NCBI GenBank assembly: GCA_026418015.1
Contig: JAOACE010000008.1
Location: 1-64,000 of the forward strand
Origin: Leptospiraceae bacterium
GTDB lineage: Bacteria; Spirochaetota; Leptospiria; Leptospirales; Leptonemataceae
Direction: 5' to 3'
Length of the DNA: 64,000 nucleotides
Shown: positions 1-8,571 of the stretch, in pieces
How the letters are laid out: every line of letters begins with the position of its first letter
Numbering within the stretch: position 1 is the first letter of the stretch
Notes under the pieces: model-generated
What the model was told of the DNA's origin: nothing
What the model saw: only the letters and a program-made list of their open reading frames with translations
The model's database searches: none
Translations under genes and position numbers: made by a program

Positions 1-899
1 ATTAATAAACTTTGGTTAGTTAATAAACTTTTGTAAAATATATTTATTTCCCATATATATTTATACATTATACTGTAATTTTCCCATCCTAAATAGACAT
101 TCCAAGAATCTAATGGTGTAGTTCGAATCCTATATCCTAACAAAAACTTAGGAGTGAAATAAGGTAAATAAAAGTCATCAAACTTAGAATTAACATAAGA
201 AAAAAACATACCTTCCCAATAATTAAAATGAGAAAAACTGAGATTTGTAAGCCCAACAGTAGGAATTTCCACTTCCCATAAAAAATTATTTTTACTGCCC
301 CCTAACGTCATATTAAATAATCGTAAAATATTATAATTCCAGCGATTTGTTGTAGTTAGAGGAAGAGATTTAGATCCCGATGCATTTAGGTTTTCCAAAA
401 TTATCGGCAAAAACATCTCCATAGGAGCAACATTATAATAACTCGAAGATAAAACACTTTGTTTTATGTTAAATTTATCTAAAGATAGATCTAAATAATT
501 TTTATTATCTTTAATAAATGGATATTTATTTTTTAGCAATTCTTCCTGTTTTCGCCGTTCTTCTACTATTCTACGTTGCTCTTCTTGTTTTCGTCGCTCT
601 TCTTCTATTCTACGTTGCTCTTCTTGTTTTTGACGTTCTTCTTCCAATCTACGTTGCTCTTCTTGTTTTCGTCGCTCTTCTTCTATCTTTCGTATATCAA
701 ACTTATAATCGATTTTTCTTATATCGTCTTTTTGGATTGTTAGAATCTCCCCTTTATAGGTCTTTACTTGAATGGCTGTCATCGTCTGTTGGATAATCTC
801 TCCATCGATCACCGATCCATTCTTTAAATATACCCTCTCCCCGTATAGAGATACAACAAAACATAAATAAAGTAAAATAAAAAACTTTATTTTAATCAT
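1..899 (-). CDS. Exported coiled-coil repeat protein, possibly outer-membrane associated (3' end cut by window edge)
   Basis: The minus strand stays open from an ATG at 899 to the window edge, about 299 codons, so the C-terminus is missing. The first ~19 residues form a signal peptide (MIKIKFFILL then a hydrophobic stretch). A small beta-rich segment follows (KNGSVIDGEI ... GEILTIQKDDI), of the SH3- or Sm-like kind common at the N-terminus of spirochaete envelope proteins. Next comes a highly charged coiled coil built from 13-residue repeats (EEERRKQEEQRRI). The remainder is rich in aromatic and polar residues with alternating patterns that could form beta strands. I do not recognise the family. 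A hydrophobic plus-strand reading of the repeat is only its shadow. Export is well supported; outer-membrane placement is a guess. Confidence 0.7.
   Translation of the reverse strand, partial: MIKIKFFILLYLCFVVSLYGERVYLKNGSVIDGEIIQQTMTAIQVKTYKGEILTIQKDDIRKIDYKFDIRKIEEERRKQEEQRRLEEERQKQEEQRRIEEERRKQEEQRRIVEERRKQEELLKNKYPFIKDNKNYLDLSLDKFNIKQSVLSSSYYNVAPMEMFLPIILENLNASGSKSLPLTTTNRWNYNILRLFNMTLGGSKNNFLWEVEIPTVGLTNLSFSHFNYWEGMFFSYVNSKFDDFYLPYFTPKFLLGYRIRTTPLDSWNVYLGWENYSIMYKYIWEINIFYKSLLTNQSLL
532..687 (-). repeat. 39-bp in-frame tandem repeat encoding the coiled coil
   Basis: About four copies of a 39-bp unit lie head to tail (full units at 571-609, 610-648 and 649-687, with a diverged copy at 532-570). 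The unit is a multiple of three, so copy-number change would lengthen or shorten the coiled coil by 13 residues without a frameshift. Copies differ by a few substitutions only. Confidence 0.85.
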
Positions 900-1103
900 A
901 ATTTAATAGTATTTAATTCATTTTAATTTTCAAGTATTTTTTTATTCTTAAAGAAATTTTTTTTACATTGTGTTAATTAATTTATGTATCATTTAAATTT
1001 ACGATAAATGTAAGATGATTCATAGTATCATTAATTTTTATCAAGATATAATTTAAAATATCATTTGATTTTATTTTATTTGATTTTTTTTTGTTTCTTA
1101 ACA

Positions 1104-2357
1104 ATGAATTCGTTAAAACCTATTGAAGAAGGTATTTTAAAAGTTGGTATTGGTAAATATGGTAGTGAACCAATTCCAAATGAACTTGCAGACTTAATCA
1201 TTCAAGAAATAGAAAATCCTATTGTGTCTTCTATCCAAAAAGGGGCTTTAATTGGAGCTCTCTATCTAAAAGGATTCGAAAACGATGGCGAAAAAAAAAT
1301 TCAAAAATATTTTCATTTGTATAATCCACAAAATATAATTGACCAATTCTGTTTGTACGTAAAAAAACAACAAAAACATATATTGGACATTCTAGAAAAA
1401 CTATTATCCCAAAAAACCCTATCCATCGAAGAGAGTTATTTGGTTGGCAAATTTTTATTTGATCCAGATATACCCGAAGATCAAGAATTCGAAATTGGAT
1501 TGATTACGACAATTTTTCGTTTTCGATACGAAACCATCGATGAGTATGTAGGATTGTTAAAATCCATCGAAGAGCAATTTGGAAAGCAATGGTATCCTTT
1601 CGATAAAAAAGCTGTCATTATAACAGAACCTTTTGATGGTGTAGAACGTAGTTTTTTGTTTACGCCCCTTATCGGAAATTTACTCATAAAAAATCATTTT
1701 ATACCCATTTATATAGTAAGTGATAATCCTGGTCCTAAATTTCATTATAATTTAAAAGACTTAGCAATAAAGTTAAACGCTCCTTTTGTTAAATCTACCG
1801 AAGAATTAAAAGAAAAAATAAAAGAGCCAAATCCATATGGTTTTTTTATCGATGTAAAGGATCTTTCTCCTATTCTTATTCGATGGATTCAACGTCGAAA
1901 ATTGCTAAAAAAAAGACCGTTCTTAGCAACATTAGAAAGAATTTATAATCCCATTAATGCTTCGATACAAATTTTTTCTGCCTTCCATCCACCTTATTTA
2001 GAAAAAACCACAGACGTTTTAAAACACAAAAATGTACCCGTAATATTTGGCATACGTCGCGGCGAAGAAGGTGGATTAACATTTTCTTTTAACAAAAGAA
2101 ACGAAACCCTTCTTTCAATTCGTAAAAATCAAGAATATGAACAGAAAAGTAATTTTTATTTTATGGCTTCTACATCAAAGTTTGATTTTACTCCATCTAT
2201 CGAAGACAATAAAAGAATCATCGAATCTTATTTGAATTATCAAAACCTAAAAGAAATAGAGAATTTAGACGAAGAACAAAAACAATATTTCACGTTACAA
2301 ATTCAAAAAACATTAGAGATTTATCAAAACCTAATCAAAGAAATAGATAATGCCTAA
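1104..2357 (+). CDS. TrpD2/YbiB-like anthranilate phosphoribosyltransferase-family protein
   Basis: The 417-residue protein resembles the glycosyltransferase family 3 fold of anthranilate phosphoribosyltransferase, but in the TrpD2 (YbiB) branch. A helical N-terminal domain contains QKGALIGALYLKGF. Near residue 180 the segment EPFDGVERSFLFTPL sits where TrpD2 proteins have a YNGAR...NLTPL motif, and no canonical TrpD GTGGD phosphoribosyl loop is visible. TrpD2 proteins are known to bind nucleic acid rather than make tryptophan, so catalysis here is doubtful. An upstream TTG at 1065 would add 13 hydrophobic residues; the ATG at 1104 begins directly at the conserved KPIEEGILK. nirB follows on the same strand after a 116-nt gap. 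Family level fairly sure, function unknown. Confidence 0.72.
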   Translation: MNSLKPIEEGILKVGIGKYGSEPIPNELADLIIQEIENPIVSSIQKGALIGALYLKGFENDGEKKIQKYFHLYNPQNIIDQFCLYVKKQQKHILDILEKLLSQKTLSIEESYLVGKFLFDPDIPEDQEFEIGLITTIFRFRYETIDEYVGLLKSIEEQFGKQWYPFDKKAVIITEPFDGVERSFLFTPLIGNLLIKNHFIPIYIVSDNPGPKFHYNLKDLAIKLNAPFVKSTEELKEKIKEPNPYGFFIDVKDLSPILIRWIQRRKLLKKRPFLATLERIYNPINASIQIFSAFHPPYLEKTTDVLKHKNVPVIFGIRRGEEGGLTFSFNKRNETLLSIRKNQEYEQKSNFYFMASTSKFDFTPSIEDNKRIIESYLNYQNLKEIENLDEEQKQYFTLQIQKTLEIYQNLIKEIDNA

Positions 2358-2473
2358 AAAATATCCAAAATGATTAAAATACAATATTGAATATATTTTT
2401 ATTCATTAAAAATGCTTTTTGTTTATACACTTATATTCTCTTTAATAGGTATTTTTTTTGCAATAAACTTTGC

Positions 2474-4996
2474 ATGAAGGTTATTGTCATTGGCAGTGGA
2501 ATGGTAGGAATCCGTTTCTGCGAAAATATCCGAAAATTTGATAAAAATAATCAAATTGATTTAATAGTTTTCGCAGAAGAAAAAGAAGTACCATACAACA
2601 GAGTGCAACTATCTAATTATTTAAAAACATTTAATAAAGAACAACTTTATCTAAAAAACGAAAACTGGTACGAAAAAAATAATATTAATATAATTTATAA
2701 AAAAATTTATAAAATTTTACCATTAGAAAAAGCAGTTATAACAGAAGATAATCAAAAATATCATTATGATAAACTAATTCTATCAACAGGTTCTTACCCA
2801 TTTGTTCCTCCAGTTGATGGCATTTCTAATGTAGACATTGCATTTTCCTGTTTTAAAGAAAATTATCATCAACCAATTTTTGTGTATAGAACAATCAAAG
2901 ATTTAGAACGAATTACAAAATTTGCAACAAAATCTCAAAGCAGTATTGTTGTAGGTGGTGGATTGTTAGGATTAGAAGCTGCCAAAGGATGTTTAGAACT
3001 TGGATTATCTACCAGCATCATTGAATTACAAAAATGGCTTATGCCATCCCAATTAGACGAAGAAGGAGGTTTATTATTTTCTAAACAAATCAGTCAAATA
3101 GGAATCAATCTATATTTGGGAACATCACTTTCTAAAATAGAAATGAATGATAATCAAATTTTTGTACACACAAACAATAACGAAATTCTAAAAACAGATT
3201 TGCTTATATTTTCTGTTGGTATTAGACCAAGAGATGAATTAGCAAGAGACTGTGGATTGGTATTAGGACCTAGAGGTGGAGTTCAAGTTAATGAATATCT
3301 TCAAACATCTGACCCAAATATATATGCAATAGGCGAAGTTGCTTGTTTTAAGAATAAAATCTATGGACTAGTGGAACCAGGTTATAAAATGGCGGAAATT
3401 GCAGCAAAACATATCATGAACTCAATTGAACCAAATATTCCCACTGGTTCTTTTTACGATTCGATCATTTCGACAAAATTAAAGCTCATTGGTGTAGATG
3501 TTGCAAGTTTTGGTAATGTTCATAATTCAAATGACTATGTTATTAAATATAAAAACGAAGAGAAAAATATTTATAAAAAAATTTTCATCAATCGCGAAAC
3601 AAAAGAGATTGAAGGAGGTATATTTATTGGAGATTTATCAAACTACGATGTTCTAGTCAATGCTGTTATAAACAAAAATATAAAAAATATTGATGAAATC
3701 GAATCCTATATCCTTCCACAAGTTAAATCAAACAAAACTCATTTTAGCTTTTCCGATGATGTAATCATTTGTAAATGTAATAATGTCTCTAAAAAAGAAA
3801 TCGTAGATAAAATTCATGAGTTTGATATTAGTGATTTATCCATATTAAAAAAAGAATCCAATGCTGGTACAAGCTGTGGTGGATGTATCGGATTAGTTCA
3901 AGCTATCCTTGACGAAGAATTAAAGCGAAATGGAAAGCAACAAAAAAAGATCTTATGCGAACATTTTCCCTATACAAGACAAGAATTATTTGATATTATA
4001 AAAATCAAAGGTTATAAAACTTTTAAAGAAGTTCTACATAGTTATGGTAAAGGATTAGGTTGTGAAATTTGTAAACCAACCATAGCATCTATCCTTGCTT
4101 CCTTATGGAATGAGCATATTTTAAAAGAAGATACGATTCAAGACACAAATGATCGTTTCTTAGCAAATATTCAAATCGGTGGGACATATTCCATTGTTCC
4201 GCGAATACCTGGAGGTGAAATAACACCCGATAAATTAATTGCATTAGGTAAAATTGCTAAAGAACATAACCTATATTGTAAAATAACTGGTGGCCAAAGA
4301 ATCGATTTATTTGGTGCAAGATTAGATGATCTACCAATAATTTGGGAAAAGTTGATACAAGCGGGTTTTGAAAGTGGACATGCCTATGCAAAAGGACTTC
4401 GAACTGTTAAAAGTTGTGTAGGTTCAACCTGGTGTAGATATGGTGTCCAAGATTCAACTTCATTAGCTATAGAAATTGAAAATCGCTATAAAGGTTTAAG
4501 AGCACCACATAAGATCAAAGCTGCGGTATCTGGATGTATTCGCGAATGTGCAGAAGCTCAAAGTAAAGATTTTGGGATTATAGCAACAGAAAAAGGATGG
4601 AATCTTTATGTATGTGGAAATGGTGGTGCGAAACCTCAACATGCAGTATTATTAGCACAAGATTTAGATAAAGAGACATTAATAAAATATATCGATAGAT
4701 TTTTAATGTTTTACATAAAAACAGCAGATAAATTAACCCGAACTTCTACTTGGTTTAATCAATTAGAAGGTGGAATTGATTATCTACGTTCTGTTATAAT
4801 TGACGATTCACTTGGATTGTGTGAAGATTTAGAAAAACAAATTCAAGAATCATTAAAAAATTACCAATGTGAATGGAAAGTTGCTATTCAAAATCAATCA
4901 ATAAGAAAAAAATTCAAAACTTTTATAAATACATCAGAACCTGATCCAGAAATTCAATTCAAAATTGTAAGAAATCAAAAAATTCCAATAAAATAA
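2474..4996 (+). CDS. nirB: Assimilatory nitrite reductase [NAD(P)H], large subunit
   Basis: NirB reduces nitrite to ammonium in the cytoplasm using NAD(P)H, siroheme and iron-sulfur centres. The 840-residue length matches the family. The order is: N-terminal FAD/NAD domain (VIVIGSGMVG, then VVGGGLLGLEAAKG), a BFD-like [2Fe-2S] domain (CKCN ... CGGC), a second BFD-like segment (GCEIC), and the C-terminal siroheme/[4Fe-4S] part with CVGSTWCRYGVQDS and VSGCIRECAEAQSKDFG, which supply the four cluster cysteines. The ATG at 2474 starts right at the flavin fold; an in-frame TTG at 2387 would add an unlikely 29-residue leader. nirD follows after 12 nt. No nitrate reductase or transporter is in the window, so the nitrite source is not shown. 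Confidence 0.96.
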   Translation: MKVIVIGSGMVGIRFCENIRKFDKNNQIDLIVFAEEKEVPYNRVQLSNYLKTFNKEQLYLKNENWYEKNNINIIYKKIYKILPLEKAVITEDNQKYHYDKLILSTGSYPFVPPVDGISNVDIAFSCFKENYHQPIFVYRTIKDLERITKFATKSQSSIVVGGGLLGLEAAKGCLELGLSTSIIELQKWLMPSQLDEEGGLLFSKQISQIGINLYLGTSLSKIEMNDNQIFVHTNNNEILKTDLLIFSVGIRPRDELARDCGLVLGPRGGVQVNEYLQTSDPNIYAIGEVACFKNKIYGLVEPGYKMAEIAAKHIMNSIEPNIPTGSFYDSIISTKLKLIGVDVASFGNVHNSNDYVIKYKNEEKNIYKKIFINRETKEIEGGIFIGDLSNYDVLVNAVINKNIKNIDEIESYILPQVKSNKTHFSFSDDVIICKCNNVSKKEIVDKIHEFDISDLSILKKESNAGTSCGGCIGLVQAILDEELKRNGKQQKKILCEHFPYTRQELFDIIKIKGYKTFKEVLHSYGKGLGCEICKPTIASILASLWNEHILKEDTIQDTNDRFLANIQIGGTYSIVPRIPGGEITPDKLIALGKIAKEHNLYCKITGGQRIDLFGARLDDLPIIWEKLIQAGFESGHAYAKGLRTVKSCVGSTWCRYGVQDSTSLAIEIENRYKGLRAPHKIKAAVSGCIRECAEAQSKDFGIIATEKGWNLYVCGNGGAKPQHAVLLAQDLDKETLIKYIDRFLMFYIKTADKLTRTSTWFNQLEGGIDYLRSVIIDDSLGLCEDLEKQIQESLKNYQCEWKVAIQNQSIRKKFKTFINTSEPDPEIQFKIVRNQKIPIK

Positions 4997-5008
4997 TAGG
5001 AGAATGTT

Positions 5009-5347
5009 ATGAGTTTAAAAACAAAAACATTGATAAAAATTGCTCATATTGAAGAAATTCCCGAAGATGGAGGAATTGCATATTTATTACCAAATAAAGA
5101 ACAAATTGCTTTATTTAAAATCAACCATCACATTTATGCAGTTCAAAACAAATGTCCCCATAAAAAAGAAAATGTATTAGCAAGAGGAATTGTAGGTAAT
5201 AAGGGAGAAAAAATTACAGTAGCTTGTCCAATGCATAAAAAACTCTTTTCGTTAGAAACAGGAGAAGCCTTCGATAATGATTGTGAACATCTAAAAGTAT
5301 ATCATGTAATTGTAGAGAATAACATAGTTTATATGGAATGGGATTAG
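5009..5347 (+). CDS. nirD: Nitrite reductase small subunit, Rieske protein
   Basis: NirD is the partner of NirB and carries a Rieske [2Fe-2S] fold. In this 112-residue protein the ligands are C49 and H51 (CPHK) and C73 and H76 (CPMHK), so both Cys-His pairs are intact. The spacing and the ARGIVG...ACPMHKK context match assimilatory NirD rather than dioxygenase ferredoxins. A good ribosome-binding site (taggag, 4996-5002) lies 6 nt before the ATG. It is 12 nt downstream of nirB, so the two are almost certainly one transcript. Confidence 0.95.
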   Translation: MSLKTKTLIKIAHIEEIPEDGGIAYLLPNKEQIALFKINHHIYAVQNKCPHKKENVLARGIVGNKGEKITVACPMHKKLFSLETGEAFDNDCEHLKVYHVIVENNIVYMEWD

Positions 5348-5377
5348 AAAAAATCGTTCTTTTTAAGCATTTTTTGC

Positions 5378-5409
5378 TTGACAGGATATAATTATGGATA
5401 TCATAGTAT
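5378..5409 (+). promoter_or_regulatory. Possible sigma70-type promoter of the cytochrome c gene
   Basis: A perfect TTGACA lies at 5378-5383, with TATCAT at 5399-5404 (15-nt spacer) or CATAGT at 5402-5407 (18-nt spacer) as possible -10 boxes. A perfect TATAAT also sits at 5387-5392 but has no clear -35 box upstream. An AGGAG ribosome-binding site precedes the ATG at 5436. This would let the cytochrome be expressed apart from nirBD. Confidence 0.45.
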
Positions 5410-5435
5410 TAAATATTATAAAATAGGAGTTCGAT

Positions 5436-5780
5436 ATGAATAAAATGCTGATTAAAATTACAGGGATTTTTTTGATTTTATCCATTTCGGGTATTTATGC
5501 TAACCCCAATGGAAAAAATATTTTCAATTCTAAAGGATGTACTGCATGCCACCAACCCAATGCAGATGCTGTAGGTCCTGCATTAAAACAAATCGCTTCT
5601 ACTTATAAAGGAAATATAGGAGAATTAATTAAATTTCTTAAAGGAGAAGGAGCACCTAAATTAGCAACAGGAAAATTCGCAGGACAGTACGACAGTGTAA
5701 TGAAGTTGCAACTCAACCAAACAAAATCATTGTCTCCAAAAGAATTAAAAGATTTAGCAGAATTTATTTTATCAAACTAA
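5436..5780 (+). CDS. Periplasmic class I c-type cytochrome
   Basis: A 114-residue precursor starts with a cleavable signal peptide (likely cut after A22, IYA). A single heme attachment motif CTACH lies at residues 35-39. The distal methionine is probably M89 in the SVMKLQL segment, as in small cytochrome c-551/552-like electron carriers. Mature size is about 92 residues, so this is a soluble mono-heme carrier. It sits 88 nt after nirD, with its own possible promoter and followed by a terminator. Because NirBD is cytoplasmic and takes electrons from NAD(P)H, a direct partnership is unlikely despite the proximity. Confidence 0.92.
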   Translation: MNKMLIKITGIFLILSISGIYANPNGKNIFNSKGCTACHQPNADAVGPALKQIASTYKGNIGELIKFLKGEGAPKLATGKFAGQYDSVMKLQLNQTKSLSPKELKDLAEFILSN

Positions 5781-5786
5781 TATAAG

Positions 5787-5810
5787 ACCAGCCATTGGCT
5801 GGTTATTTTT
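5787..5810 (+). terminator. Rho-independent terminator after the cytochrome c gene
   Basis: A perfect 7-bp stem (ACCAGCC / GGCTGGT, 3-nt loop) at 5787-5803 is followed by TATTTTT. It sits 7 nt after the cytochrome stop codon and abuts the end of the convergent coaX gene. There is no T-run on the minus strand, so it serves only the plus strand. Confidence 0.85.
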
Positions 5811-6579
5811 GATAATCATAAATAATTTTTAGTCCTTTAAGGGTTAATTCTTTGTCTACGATATCAAACAATTCTGGAACCTCTTTATGAATAACCCCAG
5901 CTAAGCCACCCGTTGCAATCACTTGAAAATGAACCGAAGGATATTGATTTTTTAATTGATGAATGATTTCTTTTAAAAGTCCCACCCAACCATAAAAAAA
6001 CCCCGCTTGTATAGAATGAACAGTACTATCGGCCAATATACCACAAGGAGGTTTTGAAAATTCTACTAATGGTAGGAGTGCTGTTCGGTTGTGCAAAACC
6101 TCCATAGACATTTTAAGTCCAGGTGCAATCACACCGCCTTCGTAATAATTTTCGCGGATCAAACAAAAAGTTGTTGCTGTTCCTAAATCTACGATAATTA
6201 AATCTTTGCCGTAAATTGTTATACCACCTACTGCATTGACGATGCGATCAGCTCCTAATTCAAAAGGTCGAGGATAGAGAAAGTTTAGGGGCAACTTCAT
6301 ATCATAGGTAACTTTTATTGGCTTACAATGATAATATTCTTCTATCATTCTATCTAATATAGGGTTAAAAGCTGGAACAACAGAAGAATAGATCACTGCT
6401 TGAACGTCTTTTAAATCAAACCCTGAAGATGTAATAAAGTTATTCAAATAAACCCCCAATTCGTCGGAAGTTCTATCCCTTTTTGTTACAATCCTCCAAG
6501 AACGCTTTAATTCCTCTTGATAAAATAAACCAAAAACTGTATTGGTATTTCCTACATCTATGGTTAGTAAATAATTCAT
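5803..6579 (-). CDS. coaX: Type III pantothenate kinase
   Basis: CoaX phosphorylates pantothenate in the first step of coenzyme A synthesis. The 258-residue length is typical. Family signatures are all present: the N-terminal phosphate loop DVGNTNTVFG, the pantothenate-binding GADRIVNAVGG, the second ATPase motif DLGTATTF, and GGVIAPGL. The start overlaps the end of birA by 4 nt (ATGA), indicating translational coupling within an htrA-birA-coaX operon. Pairing of birA with coaX is common in bacteria. Confidence 0.95.
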   Translation of the reverse strand: MNYLLTIDVGNTNTVFGLFYQEELKRSWRIVTKRDRTSDELGVYLNNFITSSGFDLKDVQAVIYSSVVPAFNPILDRMIEEYYHCKPIKVTYDMKLPLNFLYPRPFELGADRIVNAVGGITIYGKDLIIVDLGTATTFCLIRENYYEGGVIAPGLKMSMEVLHNRTALLPLVEFSKPPCGILADSTVHSIQAGFFYGWVGLLKEIIHQLKNQYPSVHFQVIATGGLAGVIHKEVPELFDIVDKELTLKGLKIIYDYQK

Positions 6580-7325
6580 AATATTTCGAACTCCTCATTC
6601 CAATCATTGATAACAATCATTTTATTATCTTCGTCTTTTAATCTTAAAAATCCTTTATCATCAATATTTTCTACAAGATATTTTTTGTTCCCAAATTTGA
6701 TGATTTTATTGTGCAAAAAATGATATTGGTGAATTAAACTTTTATAAGATACAAAATCATAAGGATTTTCGATGGAAAATTCATTAAATTTGTTGAGCAA
6801 ATAATCGATAAAAAGCGATGGTGATTTTTCAAAATCAACGTTAAACAATGCAACTGGTGGGAATTTTATCTTATCATCTTCGATTGAGGGTACACCTTTC
6901 CAATTTAATCCAATGCCTATTACAACTTTGTATTGTTCTGTGTTATAAATGGTTTCGATCAATATACCAGCCAATTTACCAATAGTATTATTTTGTAACA
7001 TCAACACATCATTAGGCCATTTTATAAAAAGATTTTTTTCTGGTAAATTTAAATCTCTAAACAATTGATGAATTGCTTCTATAACACATAGAGCAGTTAT
7101 TAGAGATAGATAACTTAATTGCTCTAAATGATTTTTATAATACAAAACAACAGAAAATAAAAACGTACTCTGTGGAATATCATACCATTTTCTATTATGT
7201 CTTCCTCTACCGTGGGTTTGAGAATCTGCAATTATAAATGTCCCATGGGGTAATTGATTATCTAATAAATATTGATTGGTAGAAGAAATCGTTTTAAAAT
7301 GAATGCCATTTTCTTTTGTTAACAT
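6576..7325 (-). CDS. birA: Biotin--[acetyl-CoA-carboxylase] ligase, no DNA-binding domain
   Basis: BirA makes biotinyl-AMP and attaches biotin to carboxylase carrier domains. The catalytic motifs are visible: STNQYL near the start, GRGRHNRKW (the biotinyl-AMP loop), KWPNDVL, KLAGILIE and GIGLNW. At 249 residues it has the catalytic and small C-terminal domains only; the winged-helix repressor domain of E. coli BirA is absent, so it is unlikely to be a repressor. The ATG at 7325 follows the htrA stop by 1 nt; a TTG at 7349 would overlap htrA and is less likely. Confidence 0.93.
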   Translation of the reverse strand: MLTKENGIHFKTISSTNQYLLDNQLPHGTFIIADSQTHGRGRHNRKWYDIPQSTFLFSVVLYYKNHLEQLSYLSLITALCVIEAIHQLFRDLNLPEKNLFIKWPNDVLMLQNNTIGKLAGILIETIYNTEQYKVVIGIGLNWKGVPSIEDDKIKFPPVALFNVDFEKSPSLFIDYLLNKFNEFSIENPYDFVSYKSLIHQYHFLHNKIIKFGNKKYLVENIDDKGFLRLKDEDNKMIVINDWNEEFEIL

Positions 7326-7326
7326 A

Positions 7327-8451
7327 TTATTCTGATGTATCTTCGCCAATTTTCGCTTTTAGTTTTATTTTATTACCTTTACGAATAACATAAATTTCTA
7401 CTTCTGCACCAACCCCTGCTTTTTGAACTGCTTTTACTAAATCTTCTTGGGATTCGATATTTTGATCGTTAAATTTATAGATAAAATCGTTTTCTTGTAT
7501 GCCAGCTTTTTCTGCCGCAGAACCCGGCACAACAAAGCGAACAATCACTCCATTTTGATTTTTTGGAATTCCCAAATATTCTTTTAGACTTTCGTTAACA
7601 TCAGAAACACTTACTCCTAAGGCTGCTTTACCAATAATCCTTTTTTCTTTTTTTAATAATTGTATCGTTTCTTTGATTTCGTTAATAGGAATAGCAAAAC
7701 CAATGCCTACACTTCCTCCTCGTCCATCGGGCGAAATGATGGATTGATTGATTCCCACTACTTCTCCGTAAAGATTGATTAATGGTCCACCAGAATTACC
7801 TGGGTTAATCGAAGCATCGGTTTGTATACGCGAATATTTAGAATTATCAATATACCGCGTAACAGCAGAAACAATTCCCATGGTAAAAGTACTAGCAAGT
7901 CCATAAGGAGAACCTAATGCAAAAACAATTTGTCCTGGCTGAACTTTATCAGAATCTCCTAATACCGCAGGCTGTAATTTTTCTGAAGGTGGAACTTTGA
8001 TTAATGCAATGTCGGAATTTTCGTCTCTTCCAACTAATTTGGCTATTGCTCTTGTATTATTGCTAAAATAAACTTCTATATTGGTTGCTCCTTTTACCAC
8101 ATGACTATTGGTTACTATATATCCTTCTTTATCTATTATAACTCCAGAGCCAGCACCTTCCACTTGTTGATAAAAATCAATCCATGCATGAGGTCTTACA
8201 AGCATATTGGTTTTAATGTATACAACAGATGGTTGAACTTTTTTATAAACATTTATAAATGCTTTTTGTAATTCGATAGCAGAAATTTGTTCCGATTCTG
8301 ATAAGGGATCTGCATCTGTCTGGATACTTTTTAAAGTAATATGTTTTTTTATTCCCGAATAGATTAAAGGACTAATAAATGTACCAATCAGAAATGCACT
8401 AAACAATAAATTCATCAATGCGAACTGAGAAATCTTAATCTTTTTATTCAT
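7327..8451 (-). CDS. HtrA/Deg family periplasmic serine protease, membrane anchored, single PDZ
   Basis: This 374-residue protease handles misfolded envelope proteins or acts in regulated proteolysis. Residues ~10-32 form a membrane anchor or uncleaved signal. The trypsin-like domain has the full triad: H117 (TNSHVV), D147 (DIAL) and S220 (GNSGGPL). One PDZ domain follows at about 275-365. A single PDZ plus an N-terminal anchor resembles DegS more than DegP/DegQ, which have two PDZ domains. A ribosome-binding site (agagg) lies 6-7 nt upstream of the ATG. It is first in the minus-strand operon with birA and coaX. Confidence 0.93.
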   Translation of the reverse strand: MNKKIKISQFALMNLLFSAFLIGTFISPLIYSGIKKHITLKSIQTDADPLSESEQISAIELQKAFINVYKKVQPSVVYIKTNMLVRPHAWIDFYQQVEGAGSGVIIDKEGYIVTNSHVVKGATNIEVYFSNNTRAIAKLVGRDENSDIALIKVPPSEKLQPAVLGDSDKVQPGQIVFALGSPYGLASTFTMGIVSAVTRYIDNSKYSRIQTDASINPGNSGGPLINLYGEVVGINQSIISPDGRGGSVGIGFAIPINEIKETIQLLKKEKRIIGKAALGVSVSDVNESLKEYLGIPKNQNGVIVRFVVPGSAAEKAGIQENDFIYKFNDQNIESQEDLVKAVQKAGVGAEVEIYVIRKGNKIKLKAKIGEDTSE

Positions 8452-8571
8452 AGAAATCCTCTATGTGTCCTTTTCTAAAAATATCATAAAATATCAATAT
8501 TTTTTTAGGTTTCTTTTTATTTCGTGAAATTTTTATTTACAACAAAGATATAGTTTGTTTTTAAAACTAAG

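Noticed and set aside
532-687. Possible CRISPR-like array (39-bp repeats)
   Set aside because: The units are directly adjacent with no spacers and encode an in-frame protein repeat.
518-796. Hydrophobic plus-strand open frame of 92 codons with repeated LLLFYVALLVF segments
   Set aside because: It is the complement of the EEERRKQEEQRR coiled-coil repeat of the minus-strand gene, which has a signal peptide and continues across the region.
2387-2473. Extended hydrophobic N-terminus for NirB
   Set aside because: It needs a TTG start and places a membrane-like leader before the flavin-binding fold of a cytoplasmic enzyme; the ATG at 2474 matches the family.
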